DNA from: Pomphorhynchus laevis
Taxonomy: Eukaryota > Acanthocephala > Palaeacanthocephala > Echinorhynchida > Pomphorhynchidae
Assembly: GCA_012934845.2 (NCBI GenBank)
Contig: WNNJ02002478.1
Span: forward strand, 119,443-183,442
Reading direction: 5' to 3'
DNA: 64,000 nt
Numbering within the stretch: position 1 is the stretch's first letter; each line of letters opens with the position of its first letter. The notes beneath the pieces were generated by a model that did not search any database, had not been told where the DNA came from, and saw nothing but the letters and a program-made list of their open reading frames with translations. The translations under genes and the position numbers were made by a program. Below, piece by piece: positions 46,880-59,388 of this stretch.

Positions 46880-47460
46880 CTGGACTATTGTCTCAGTGTA
46901 CTAGTCAACTCACTAAAAGCCTTACTACGCCCTATTCAACTCGTTGACCACACAGCCGCTTGTATCGTATTACGCCTCCGACACTGATCATTTTTCTTGT
47001 CATCTATTGTTTCTCAATTGGCCTAGCATTTCTCAACGCGTCAACATACCCTTACTATTTCTTGTTTATTGTTTCCGTGCATCCGACTCCCATCTTATAT
47101 TAAACTTAATTCCCACGACTCAGTCCATATATCTTATAAGCTGCTCTACGATCCAATCAGACAAGTATCTTAGCCATTCCTAGATTTGCACCATATATCT
47201 TCTGAACTGCTTTACGATCCAGTCGGACATGCCCCTTAGCCATTCCTAGATTTGCACCAATTATGGCCTCCACAATACCATGTTTCTAGGCCACTAGCAT
47301 GGAACGGCCTCCCCGTTGACATTCACTCCTCTCCTTTTTTCACACCCTTAAACAATTCCTCTCAACTCCAACTCATCTCCTTCGACAAAGCTTGACCTTA
47401 TCTTTCTTCATTTTACATCTATCCCTCTGGCATATCTTGTCCATTAAAACCAAAATTCTT
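46880..47460 (+). mobile_element. L2/CR1 LINE relic (C-terminal RT region)
   Basis: Degraded + strand match to the last part of the L2 ORF2: N-W-P-S-I-S-Q-R-V-N-I-P-L-L-F-L-V near 47020 aligns with S-W-P-T-I-H-I-R-I-K-L-R-L-L-L-V of the intact copy, and GGCCACTAGCATGGAACG near 47290 corresponds to the A-S-L-A-W-N-Q region. Frames are scrambled; old. Confidence 0.65.
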
Positions 47461-47989
47461 TGTCGGTAATGCTAACGATAAACTTGGCATATTGCATCCT
47501 TTACACATTTCTTGCCCATGCACGTACTGAATTTGATATTTTTTCTTTTTTATTAGTGGACCTGTCAGTTGCTCAGTCTTCGAGTATCTGAATTTCTGCT
47601 ACGTCCTATAAAACAATCGAAAAAGTATTACAAGCAAACACCATATAATATTCTATATTTTGTGTAATTCAAAAATAAGATCAACGATCAAGTTGTTAGT
47701 AAACTAGATATTGTCCTAAAGATATTCACGATATTCAAGATATTCATTTTTATTTATAAAATTGGCAAGAGAACTAGTCACGAAGAAGGAAGAACGTTTC
47801 GAAAAGGATATATGCCAGGATATTTGTGCATTGAGGCTAAGAACGAACTCGTTTGCATAATCTGACAGAGCAAGATAAGAAGTATCAATGTGTTCAACAT
47901 AAGACTCACTACTCTACAAACCACGGCGAATAGGATAATAGATATGAAGGTATTTTCGGGAAGAAACATTCAACAAGATGCATAGGGTC

Positions 47990-48250
47990 GGACTAAGCCA
48001 ACACAATTTCTTCACAAATTTCACAGTTTGAAGCAAAGCTATAACATGTGCAAGTTACAAAATAAGCTATCTATTGTCACGTTAAGGCAAACCATTTGCT
48101 GATGGTGCATTGATCAAAGATTGCATTATAAAATCTGCACAAATGCTGTTTCTTGAGGTTCGTCATAAATTTGCATATATCTCCTTATCAATAAATACCA
48201 TGGCCGGAAGAATAACATAGGTAGAGGATAGTATAACATATCAAATACAG
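47990..48250 (+). pseudogene. hAT-superfamily transposase relic (ZBED5-like segment)
   Basis: The + strand reads A-S-Y-K-I-S-Y-L-L-S-R, then (after one in-frame stop) G-K-P-F-A-D-G-A-L-I-K-D-C-I-I, then F-A-Y-I-S-L-S-I-N-T-M-A-G-R-I. This is the conserved stretch of ZBED5/SCAND3-type hAT transposases (A-K-x-x-K-P-F-x-x-G-E-x-I-K-x-C ... I-S-L-S-x-N-T-V-x-R-R-I). Only this part is recognisable, so the copy is old and truncated. The neighbourhood 47460-47990 and 48250-49100 shows nothing else clear. Confidence 0.65.
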
Positions 48251-49111
48251 ATATTATCTTCGAGATGAATGTATTTCATTAGCTATTAACGAGATCACAT
48301 AAAGGATGTTACTCAGATTTATGTTTTTATTCGTGCATGTCCTTTACGATATCCTCAAGATATTCCAAACAACTTGCCGAAACATTTGCCGAGCTTACAT
48401 ATGTCGGCATATTGCTTGCATATAATATTGCCTTCAACTAATGTTAATGGAAGCTTTCCATTATTAAAATTAGAATGGAAATTAGAATTTTATAAAATCA
48501 CTTCATTGTAAATGTGTTGATTGCCTTATTTTAAACTTAAATTAATCATAATCGAACAATTATTAGTAAAATGGCATTAAAATAATAATTAAATTACATT
48601 AAATTATAAATTATTGATATTATTAGTAAATATAAAATTAATAAAATTTACTTAATTTGAAATTTAATTATTCCGTAAATAAACAATAAATAAATTAGTT
48701 CTTGAATACGGATTAATATAATATAACAACTATATGATATATTAACGGCATAAAACAGAAAGGCTTGGATTTTTCAATTGATCATCATATTTTTCATTGT
48801 GATTAATGGGAATGGACCGAAACTAGATGATTTTGTCAAGATGATGAGGCCCAAAACTAGTATACGAGTAGAATAACGTGTTTCTTAATCCAACCATATG
48901 ATTTACTTAATAAGATCCGAAATTAAATCATTCGTGTTTATAATACTTTGATTTGTATTATAACCATAAAGTCATATAAAGGCACATTCACTTTTAAAAT
49001 ACAATAAAATATTTGCCAAATATCCAATCTAAATATATCATTTCTGTGAATTGAACTAATAACATTTAACAATATTATAGAAAATCCATAAAAGTTCAGT
49101 ATTTCAATCAA

Positions 49112-51551
49112 ATGGTAATCGGGAAGAGTGCTTATTCGAAAAAGATAATTGCTTTAAGCGCAAAGATATTTGGGGAAATATCGCCAAATGTTAAAGAACC
49201 TAATGCGAAAGCGATTGTTACAATGATGGCAGAAAAGCCACTTGACAAAGATGAAGTTGTTTCGATGAATTATTATCCCAGGTATCAGGAAATGGACTTG
49301 CTAACACGCGGACTTCGAGAAATTGGCCTGTATAGGTATGTCAATCTCAGCTACACCGCAATAATCCAATTATTTATAGTCAAACAGATTTTATTAAAAT
49401 AGAATAATGCATTGAATCGGATCAAAATTTATTTAAAAAATTATAACAGAAAATACAACTTTAACGCCGCTTGCATGTTGTATTCAATAAACTGTTTAAA
49501 ATAAGATTATCATTTAATTGAACTATATTAATATTTTATAATATTAATTATAAATATTAATAATATTTAATATTATTAATTGTATTATTAATAATTATAA
49601 TATTATAATAATTATATTATTGATATTATTTTTCTCCCTCTACTTTATTTTCATTGATAATACACCTTTTATTATAATAGCTGTTTCGTAACATTTGACT
49701 ATTTTATATTGTGTTTTTACTATTTTAACTTAAAATCTAAAAGGTGCTCAGCAAAATGTTGTTTTATTCTGTCAAACAATTGTCTTGGTTTAATGGCAGT
49801 CAACAAGCAAAGAGAAATTTATGAATAAAAATTCAAACACTGCACTTTTAGATTTTAAAGAAATATGAGTCACTTACACAATCAAGATAGCTTGCTTAAA
49901 TTGCTAATACATTGCAGTTTCCACGTTGATTTTTATAACTTAAATAAAATATACTTTGGAAGCAGGATAATATGCAGCATTAAGCATTCATTGTCTTCTC
50001 ATTGCATAATTTTTTAAACTGTTCAGAGCACCAAAGAAACGAGATTGTCTAATGGTAGACCCTTCATTAATTATTTGTAACTAACGAAGCTGTTTTCTTT
50101 AGATAGGGATCCCAACATTTGCTGTTTCGCATTTTAGAAAATTTGCAATTAAATCTCAATCCTTACATTTATATACAAACATAATAGTCATATGAAAATT
50201 ATTAATACAATTCATACTTCGTCAAATACAAGGTCTCGCACCTCGGCTGAGAAATCTTGATTTAGTAAACATGTGCCTTTCTCGTTGACATACTGATGCA
50301 TCGATTGCTATTGATTGCAAATATTAGAGAATTAACCGGCCGTAATCAATATGAAAGTACAAAGGAATTTAATATCGCGTATAAAATATAAACCAGATGT
50401 GATTATTTTCTATAAATTATAAGAAAAACATTATTTCCATAATAATTACTGATAAATAATAAATTATCTCCATATTTTATTTTTCATAAATAATTTAATA
50501 AAATTAAATAAAATAATTTAATAACATAATACATTATTTCCATAAATTATGATTTACTTTCCTTAAAATATAAAATCAGAGAATTAAAAGATAAATCATT
50601 TTCATAAGAAATTATCTAAAGCATTGATGTTAACGGCGTTAAATATATGTATTTACTTCAATTTCTTCTCGAACTTGATCAAAAAAGCTTTATTTTTTGA
50701 TTTCAAACTACGTCGAACGTTTCGAAATTTTATTCTTTTTCAAATATAAATATTATTTATATGCATATTTATATGTTATTAATATAAAGAAGAAGCATCG
50801 AGCATGCAGACAATTTCTAAAAATTTCGCCTTTTTTAGGCTTTGACAATTAATTGTATAATTTTATCTCCCTTGGTTTTTTAAGATATAAAATTATATAA
50901 TTAATTGACAAAGCCTAAAAGGGCGAAACGCTTTAGAAATAATTTGCATGTTCGATGTTTCTATTTTATATCATACAAATATGCACTCACATCTGAGTCC
51001 CGAAGGTACTTTCATTTATGTATTACTAATCCACCATTTTATTATTTCGCCATTTTCTTCCGTGGTAAAATACACCACGGAAGAAAATCATTATAATCGA
51101 TAAACTTGTGTCAATTTATCGTTATTTTTATTAATCCGTAACCGTAATAGGAAAATTTAAATGTGTACATTAAGAATATAAACACCCAGTACATAGAAGT
51201 TGATTATAGAATGAAGCAACATTCGGAATACCTGCTGATTACATCCGGAGATACCTAGAATAAAGCATGAATTCCATTTAACAGCCATCGCTCTAGGAAT
51301 CAGTTGACCATATCATTTGAAATATATTAATATGCTTTGCCATTAACAAAGCATACCGATGACCTCGTTTTGCTTCAAATACATTGACTGTTAATCCAAA
51401 TCTGCAAATCATATCAAAGATTATTTGCGCTGTTGTTTTAAGGGATGAAATGCAAGATATCAAAGATGAAATGGAGCGACGAAGATTTATGCGAGGCAAA
51501 AGTCGACTAAGTAGATGGCAGAAGTTTAAAAAATCTGAACCAACACCATGA
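49112..51551 (+). CDS. MRPS33: Mitochondrial small-ribosomal-subunit protein mS33 (MRPS33), two exons
   Basis: Component of the mitochondrial ribosome small subunit. Exons 49112-49335 and 51443-51551 join at a GT-AG intron (TATAG|GTATGT ... TTTTAAG|GGATGA) to give 110 residues, against 106 in human. Matching segments: A-L-S-A-K-I-F-G-E (human L-S-A-R-L-F-G-E), Y-Y-P-R-Y-Q-E-M-D-L-L, and I-G-L-Y-R-D-E across the splice (human L-G-L-Y-R-D-E), followed by a basic tail. The start is the first Met of the frame; the next upstream AG acceptors (TTATAG, TTCAG) might end a 5'-UTR intron or take a spliced leader. The 2.1-kb intron holds a foldback and a perfect hairpin. Confidence 0.93.
50792..50961. 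repeat. Foldback element in the mS33 intron
   Basis: Arms GAAGCATCGAGCATGCAGAC and GCATGTTCGATGTTTC, continuing inward through TTTCGCC...AGGCTTTG and CAATTAATTGTATAATTTTAT and their complements. About 170 bp with arms of some 70 bp; MITE-like. Confidence 0.85.
51052..51088. repeat. Perfect 15-bp hairpin, ATTTTCTTCCGTGGT stem
   Basis: ATTTTCTTCCGTGGT-AAAATAC-ACCACGGAAGAAAAT: a perfect stem of 15 bp and a 7-base loop. No family member recognised elsewhere in the window. Confidence 0.9.
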
Positions 51552-52037
51552 ATGAATATTAGCTACGTTTTCAATTGTTCAATTTTAAATAGAAAATGTG
51601 TTACTTTAATATTTTGTATCCGGTATGATACAAAACGTTTGTTATCAAATAATTGAGATATTTTTAGGATGGAATGAATTTAGAGTACACTGTTTTACAT
51701 ACCATATATGTAAAAAACTCAAATAACATGAATTAGTTGTTAAAGTAATACAAATTCCATTACCTATTTATATAAGCATCATCGATTAAGAAAGGTAGAA
51801 CATTTAGACTGGAAACATTCTGTTAAAATAAGAGATTGTATAAATTCTATCATGTCAATATGTGCAATGAATAATTGATAAGTAACGATCAATCATTGCT
51901 ATGAATCATTGTCATCATCAGGATTCAAATAATTAATATTAATAATATTAAATATATTATTAGATATAATATTAAATAATATTTTAATATTAAATAATCA
52001 ATATTATATATTAATAAAAATAACTGGTGACGATGTA

Positions 52038-52519
52038 AATACGAAATAATTACCTTTATTTTTTAATTATTACACACCTACATGGAAGTTTTAAACTTGC
52101 ATGCATTTTACAAACTTCGTCAATATGCATAAACTGGAATGCGCCTACCACAGATGCCTAGCCCCATATGGGCCGTGGTGACCTTAGTCTACTAATCGCT
52201 ATATAGTGGTATCATTAGTGTTGACCTGTAGCTACACAACTTCGGCAGTACCTGATCCTTAGTATATTTATGAAAAGAAATCGCTAAGCGCACGCTACTC
52301 CACCTGGTTACCAGCCTTACATTTGGTACGGTTTCCTAATTAGTGACTTCACATGACAACACGTGTGTGGTCAAGTTCGAAACGACCCATTGGCAGCTAG
52401 GCATCTGTGGTAGGCGCATTTCGGGTTAAGCTTACAGACGAAGTTTATAAAAAACATGCTAGTTATAACTTTCTTCTTCATGTGTAATACTAAAAAAGTG
52501 AAGTCAATTATTTCGTATT
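52038..52519. mobile_element. Non-autonomous element with about 130-bp terminal inverted repeats
   Basis: Left end AATACGAAATAATT, right end its complement AATTATTTCGTATT. The arms remain similar for about 130 bp, ending in GCGCCTACCACAGATGCCTAG on the left and CTAGGCATCTGTGGTAGGCGC on the right, the best preserved parts. The central 180 bp or so is GC-richer and non-coding. No clear target duplication. Foldback or Mutator-like MITE; no family assigned. The stretch 51560-52030 before it shows only AT-rich repeats. Confidence 0.85.
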
Positions 52520-52990
52520 ATATATTAATATTAACATTATATATTAACTTTAATATTAATATTATAAATATTAATATTATACTTAATAATATTATCTTAA
52601 TATTAACACAATATTTCTTAGCAATAAATTTATTTACAAACTTATATTTTCAAATTTGTTATTTAGAAATGTAAAAATATATATAATGTATATATATATA
52701 TATTAAAGACAATAAAATGGTCATTATGTAATGTGATTAATCTCATTTAATTGAAAGGTCATATACAGCGAACGAAAATTGAATTTGTTTAATATTTCGA
52801 CTGAACAAATCTAACATTACCAGAATATTTAATTTGAAAATACAGGATGATTCGAAAAGATTAGTTGTTTATTCATATAGCCAAGTTATCTTAGCTATCT
52901 AACTTGACAACTAACCGATTACAATAAACTATTCCGGATGATGACATTTGTTCTGCCAAAACAAAGTTGCAACTTTGAAATATTTAATAA

Positions 52991-53727
52991 TTAATTCTTA
53001 TTTCCGTTTAAATAGCTTATAGTTTATAGTTAGTGATAAAATACAAATTCAATTTATTTGCTCGTAATTTCAATTCAATATAATACGATTAATTAGACCG
53101 ATTTCTAATATATTTAATATTTAATTCCTATTTCCGTTTGAATAGCGAATAGTTCATAGTTAGTGATAAAATACAAATTCAATTTATTTGTTCGTAATTT
53201 CAATTCACTTTAATACGATTAATTATACCGATTTCTAATATATTTTTTTAAATATTTAAAATATTTAAAAAAATATATTTAATTTGAAATATTTAATATT
53301 TAATTCCTATTTCCGTTTAAATAGCGAATAGTTCATAGTTAGTGATAAAATACAAATTCAATTTATTTGCTCGTAATTTCAATTCACTTTAATACGATTA
53401 ATTATACCGATTTCTAATATATTTTTTTAAATATTTAAAATATTTAAAAAAATATATTTAATTTGAAATATTTAATATTTAATTCCTATTTCCGTTTAAA
53501 TAGCGAATAGTTCATAGTTAGTGATAAAATACAAATTCAATTTATTTGCTCGTAATTTCAATTCAATATAATACGATTAATTAGACCGATTTCTAATATA
53601 TTTAATATTTAATTCCTATTTCCGTTTAAATAGCGAATAGTTCATAGTTAGTGATAAAATACAAATTCAATTTATTTGCTCGTAATTTCAATTCACTTTA
53701 ATACGATTAATTAGACCGATTTCTAAA
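52991..53727. repeat. Tandem satellite, five units alternating 130 and 179 bp
   Basis: Units start TTAATTC(C/T)TATTTCCGTTT at 52991, 53121, 53300, 53479 and 53609, so spacings are 130, 179, 179 and 130 bp. The longer units contain an extra 49-bp palindromic AT block (ATTTTTTTAAATATTTAAAA and complement). The first unit is the most diverged. No coding capacity. Confidence 0.9.
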
Positions 53728-54559
53728 CATATTTATTCAATAAAATTTGGAAAAACCAGAAGATATCATTCAAATTTAAGAATTTTGATTAATTATAAAT
53801 TATAAGTATAAATAAAAAGTCAGTAAATGAACTAATGACGCCGTATGAAGAAACATTTTAAGTAACTATTCTGAATTACTGTATCGTATCTTGTTTAATT
53901 TTCAACAATTAATACTATTACTGAAATAATACTAAAATAGTATAACTAGTTCAATATAACTAGCCTAATATTATTTTTTACGGTCTTAACCTGTCAATTT
54001 TCATATTGACGAAGTTATGACTTCGTCGGTTTGATTTATGAATATACAGAGAATTGTACGTTAGATCCGTATCAGCAAATCATAGAATCGACACCTTAGA
54101 TACTTAACAAATTCATTTTTGAACAATCACCCAGGATTCAAATATAAAACTTGTTTTCATACCTCCTTTACGACACTCAACTTCAGAGAACAAGCCTTTA
54201 CAAATGCAATTAATCTCATACATAAGCATTATAAATACGTTAGATCCACATTATATACCTCCTACGTCTACAAATATTAAAAGCTCGCTTTCGATTCAAA
54301 AAAACTTGTGTTTCGAACATTTGAAGTTAACTACTGACATATTGATGAACTACCGAACATATCCATTTTAATATCCTACCTGCGGATTATTCTCCTAACT
54401 TTTTGAATAAATCACACCATAAATATTTTTCGTAAAGACCAAGGCCTAGACTCGTATTCTAAATTGCACTTATAAGTCACTCACTTATAGTCAATCAAGT
54501 ACATGCGTGTCATACAGTATCGTGATTATTATGTTTTCCTCCTAAAATGGCTTCGGTCC

Positions 54560-54960
54560 AAAAACAAATAATCTTTGATGCTATGAAATTCGTGAATGAT
54601 TATGTCCTCAGTTGATTTTCTCGAAAAGGTCCTTGTATGCAAAATTTATCGATTTCAAGCAATCATTTGATACAGTAGATCTTAGCTTGTTGCTTGACAA
54701 ACTTAATTCCGAAGTAAGCAACCTGTGCCATTTTTTACATCTAATATGATTTTATGTCAACATTATCGATCTTCAACATAATCGTTTATGAGTTTCATAT
54801 GACCTGAACAATACAAGGTTTTTCGCAAATCGTAGTATCTAACAACGTAACACACTTAGTTCTAACGATTTTCTCTGAACTCGGTAATATTATCCAAAGA
54901 TTTTTCGCTTGGCCGGATCTTTAGGACTGATCTTAAGTATATCAATAAATGTAACTAGGA
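54560..54960 (+). mobile_element. LINE reverse transcriptase relic, very degraded
   Basis: A-K-F-I-D-F-K-Q-S-F-D-T-V-D-L-S-L-L-L-D near 54640 looks like the palm A region of a LINE RT. Sequence beyond is scrambled. The neighbourhood 53730-54560 and 55090-55960 shows nothing recognisable. Confidence 0.4.
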
Positions 54961-55013
54961 TTTTTTCCATCATGATGTTTTTTACTAAACATATAAATCG
55001 CAAATTCTCCAAA

Positions 55014-55085
55014 ATAGCGAAAAATTCGAAACAGCGAAAAAATTCGGAATCGCGAAAATTCTAAAATAGCGAAAAATTCGGAATT
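55014..55085. repeat. Minisatellite of AAAATAGCGAAAAATTC-like units
   Basis: Four to five imperfect units of 16-20 bp sharing AGCGAAAA(A)ATTC. Confidence 0.75.
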
Positions 55086-55962
55086 TCAATATTTTCATGA
55101 CGCTCATCGATATGTTAGAAGTATGATCTAACTATAATCACCTACGATTTGCTGGCAATTTGATTAAATACAACTGCTTTTAATTTTCATCAGCTAGATA
55201 AATGTCAGTTGAGATGATAAAAGAAAAGATAATTATTGGCCTTTGCCCAAAAAATGAGATTTGTGGGTAGTGAGATACTTTCCTTGTTGAAACTTTGCTT
55301 AAAATTAATCAGTGCTACATTCAAACTAGATCACACTGCATAATTCGCTACTAATCTTTCCAAGTTTATTCAAAAGACGATTTCGATGAATCCTGAATAA
55401 TATCTCACTACAACGTTCACCCAATTTAAATGAAGCAAGCCATGTAAAGCTAATTTGGAATGTGCTAGTTTATAAATACCATTAGAATCCCACAAAAATA
55501 TTTGCAAAGTGTATTTGTATTCTATTCAGAATCGGATCAGGTGTCCAATACTCAAATTTATCGAATATCGACATAATAGGTGAAAATTCTAGCTTCCTCA
55601 ATTGACCAGAAGTTAAGGTCCATCTTCCATCGCTGTACATATACTCAGTTGATATCTTGGGTTGCTACTTCTCTCCATCAACATTGCATCAAATACTGTA
55701 GAGTAGTTGAAAATTTTAAAATATTTTTTTTGTTTATATTTGAAAATTTAAAAGAAAATTAAAAAACTTTTTGCGTTCAAATGTTTACGCCAAATATTTT
55801 ATATTTCAATAACTAATATCATCATTTTTGAAACACATAATAAAAAATAAAAATTTTTGTTAAACATATTTTATAAAAAAAGTATAACATATTTTATAAA
55901 AAAAATACATTTTATTGTTTAAGCAACTACAATATATTAAGATTTTATTAATATAAGATTTA

Positions 55963-57130
55963 TTCTTCTGGTTGTGGCACAATATTATCCTCACAGGTAT
56001 TATTTCTATTAATATTAATTGCTACTAATCAGTCTGGGTGCATCTCATTAGCTGCTGACCCAGACCTACATTTCACGTTTGACCCTTATTATCTGCTTTC
56101 TCCGTACACTGATGCTGATTGGTTTGAACTCAGGACGTCTGTATCTTGATTCAACGCTACATCTACTTGGCTGGCTGCTCCAGTTGTGTAGATATACATT
56201 GTTGTATATTACTTTCAGTAGGGGATCGTATTCTAACGATCTATTAGAAACCTACCTAGTTGTGTGATCCGCTAGCCGGATCACTGTTTTTCATGCTGCC
56301 ACTTGCAATGAATGTTTTTAATTTAACTTGAATGCATCTGTGAGCTGAAATTCTTCTGGTTGTGGCACAATATTATCCTCACAGGTATTGTTCCTATTCT
56401 TGATACAGCAGGACGCTACTAATCAGTCTGGGTGGGTCTCATTAGCTGCTGACCCAGACCTACATTTCACGTTTCGACCCTTATTATCTGCTTGCTACGT
56501 ACACTGGTGCTGATCGGATTTGGACTCAGGACGACTGTATCGCGATTCAACGCTACATCTACTTGGCTGGCTGCTCTAGTGGTGTAGATATACATTGTTG
56601 TTTATTACTTTCATTAGGGTTTCGTATTCTAACGATCTATTAAAAACAAACCCAATGTGTGTTATCCGCTAGCCGGATCACTGTTTTTCATGCTGCCACT
56701 TGCAATAAATGTTTTTAATTTAACTTGAATGCATCTGTGAGCTGAAATTCTTCTGGTTGTGGCACAATATTATCCTCACAGGTATTGTTTCTATTAATAT
56801 TAATTGCTACTAATCAGTCTGGGTGCATCTCATTAGCTGTTGACCCAGACCTACATTTCACGCTTCGACCCTTATTATCTGCTTGCTACGTACACTGGTG
56901 CTGATCGTATTTGAACTGAGGACGTCTGTATCTTGATTCAACGTTAAATCTACTTAGTGGCTGCTCCAGTTGTGTATATATACAATGTATGTCTGGGTCA
57001 GCAGATGATAGATTCACCCAGGATGATTAGTAGCGGCCTGTTGTATCAAGAATAGGAACAATACCTGTGAGGATAATATTGTGCCACGACCAGAAGAATT
57101 TCAGCTCACAGATGCATTCAAGTTAAATAA
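55963..57130. repeat. Tandem array of about 390-bp units ending in an inverted partial unit
   Basis: Units begin TTCTTCTGGTTGTGGCAC at 55963, 56351 and 56748 (spacing 388 and 397 bp). Each contains ACTAATCAGTCTGGGTG, GCTGACCCAGACCTACATTT and GATCCGCTAGCCGGATCA (a palindrome). The third unit stops near 56985 and is followed to 57130 by an inverted part of the unit, ending GTGCCACGACCAGAAGAATT. No coding capacity. The 0.6 kb after it (57140-57760) shows nothing recognisable. Confidence 0.9.
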
Positions 57131-57764
57131 GATTCACTAATATTAAGATTTTTCTGTCTTACAATCAAATATATTAAATCAATATTATTTAAGTTAGCAG
57201 TTTTCAATCGAGCTCTGCTCATCCCTTACAAGGAATTTTTGAAAGCTTCACTAGCACCGAATTGCATCTTAGAATAATCGAAAATACTTAGACGTTGTGA
57301 AATCAATACAGACTATAAATATTCATTAGTAAGTTGATTTACTTGACCATATTTTTTATTGTGAATTATATCTCGATACATGGACATATGTAGTGCCACA
57401 CGTTTCCTTAAAACTCAATCACGTAAAACTCATAAAATGTAATCATTAAACAACGATTTAATCAAAAATGCAGTCGTTATTATGACCTGATATTAATTAA
57501 ATTATCAAAATGTGTAACGAATACGGTACAAATTTAAATATTAAATATTTTTAAAGTTTTTAAATTTTAATAATTATTTATTTTAATTACATAATATAAT
57601 AATATTTAATTTTCATTCATAGTAATTATATGTAATTTCATTTAATGGTTTGATTAAAAGATCAGTGCTTCTATTATATAGACTAAATGTACAAATAATG
57701 GTGATATATAACTTAATGAATAGTCAATTCAATATCAAATTTCAGTCTAACAGTTATTGAACAT

Positions 57765-58211
57765 CTACACATTTGTTAATTTTGACTGTTTAGCCATCAG
57801 TTGTTTGGGATACGATGAGAGATCACGTACTGACCATAATCGTTCAGCACGCTGGGTGAGAGTGCCTCCACATTTTAAGCCTCTTTGTTTGAGCTCGAGT
57901 TTCAATCTGTCGGGCCCTAAAGACAGGTAATGGTCAATTGTCGATAAGCTCTTAAGGTCAAGTTTCTCATATTGTTCGTATTGATTTTGTTGCTCGCTGG
58001 TTGACACTTTTTCGTTCTTTGCATCATTATTACTAGTCAAAGTATCGCTGCAGCTTGAAGAACATTCTGAAATCGATTCACCTCCATTCTCTGCAGGTTT
58101 CTTGTCGTTACTGGTTGTATAATTATCAACGCTTTCAGTTAAATTATTATCTGATGCAATATGATCAAAGCTTATATCCACTATTCTACTATCGCCGTTT
58201 TTGTTGGACAT
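57765..58211 (-). CDS. SDE2-like protein, C-terminal SAP-like domain only
   Basis: 148 codons, single exon, starting MSNKNGDSRIVDISFDH. The first two thirds are acidic, Ser/Asn-rich and probably disordered. Residues about 106-140 hold L-G-P-D-R-L-K-L-E-L-K-Q-R-G-L-K-C-G-G-T-L followed by R-A-E-R-L-W-S-V-R, nearly the SAP-like end of SDE2 (human L-K-C-G-G-T-L-Q-E-R-A-A-R-L-F-S-V-R). SDE2 takes part in splicing of certain introns and in replication-stress control. Here the ubiquitin-like and central parts are missing from this strand; the central part appears on the + strand at 62630. The frame is open upstream for a few codons only, then a stop, with no clear acceptor, so the Met is likely the real start. 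Confidence 0.8.
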   Translation of the reverse strand: MSNKNGDSRIVDISFDHIASDNNLTESVDNYTTSNDKKPAENGGESISECSSSCSDTLTSNNDAKNEKVSTSEQQNQYEQYEKLDLKSLSTIDHYLSLGPDRLKLELKQRGLKCGGTLTQRAERLWSVRDLSSYPKQLMAKQSKLTNV

Positions 58212-58280
58212 TTTTAGATTATTTACAATAATTTAATATCATATTTATTTTATATTAAATAATAATATTAAATACATATT

Positions 58281-58386
58281 TGATATTTCGCTAACCTCTG
58301 TTAGCGTTTTCAGAAAATTACCTTTTTTATATTATAATTAGATTGCAATTTTCTGATAATGTTAATAGAGGTTAGCGAAGTATCGA
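58281..58386. repeat. Foldback repeat, GATATTTCGCTAACC arms
   Basis: Left arm TGATATTTCGCTAACCTCTG, right arm ending AGGTTAGCGAAGTATCGA; arms of about 38 bp. Core shared with the foldback at 3100-3283. Lies just upstream of the SDE2-like - strand gene. The following 58640-59388 is AT-rich with no recognisable feature. Confidence 0.8.
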
Positions 58387-59388
58387 ATAAAATTTTACCA
58401 TATTTTAATCCGTCTCTAATAATTCTTTATAATTAATTATACTACAATATAAAATAATGTCGCAGCTTCGTATGCATCCAATTCATTTTAAAATTTAACG
58501 ATTGATAAAATTCTGAAACGATTATTAGCTTATTATAATGCTTGATAGCATTTAATAGACAATAATCGATCAGTGTATGCCTTGTCGTAAATATAGCAAT
58601 TGATAAGTTTAAACTAGTGATTCTAATATATTTCACTAAAAAAGATAATTTTTATAAAAATACCACTTAAATGTTACTTGTTGATGAAGAACTAAAATTT
58701 ATAATAATGTGTAATAATTGTATAAAAAGTTATATATTATAACTATATAATAATAGATATATAATAATAAATATATATATACAAATAATTGTAAAATAAA
58801 ATGTATTAGTCGCTCAAATATAAAAACTAATAAAATCATGAATTATATATTGTGATTAATTATAAACAATAATTATAAATAAATTATGAATAATATAAAT
58901 ATTAGATAAATATTAATTAATATAATTAATTTTTAACGTATAATTTTTTTATAATACTGTAATAAGTATGCAAAGAATAGTAGAAGTCATACTGTAAATA
59001 TATAAAAATACAGCATGTGATACAATAAAAAGTCAGTATTGATAACGAAACGTCAAGTGTATAAAGTGTATACTTTATAGATGTTAATTATAAGTTTATT
59101 CTGTTCGCTGGAGATTTCAATAATGGATTGAAAAGTTATCAAATGGCGTTATTAGTACAATTAATAAAAAATTATAAGTTGTAACTACGTTTACAATTAC
59201 ATTTTAAGTTACAATTATTTAAATCGAAAATTATTTGTAAATACGCATTAAATTTGACTATTGTTTTGTATAATGTAAATGAAAAATATGTAATAATTAT
59301 ATTGCCTTGAAAAAAAATAATTCTATAAGCAAACATAGTTTATCTCTCAAATTAATCTACTAACTTAATTTCTAGATATTCACTAAAA

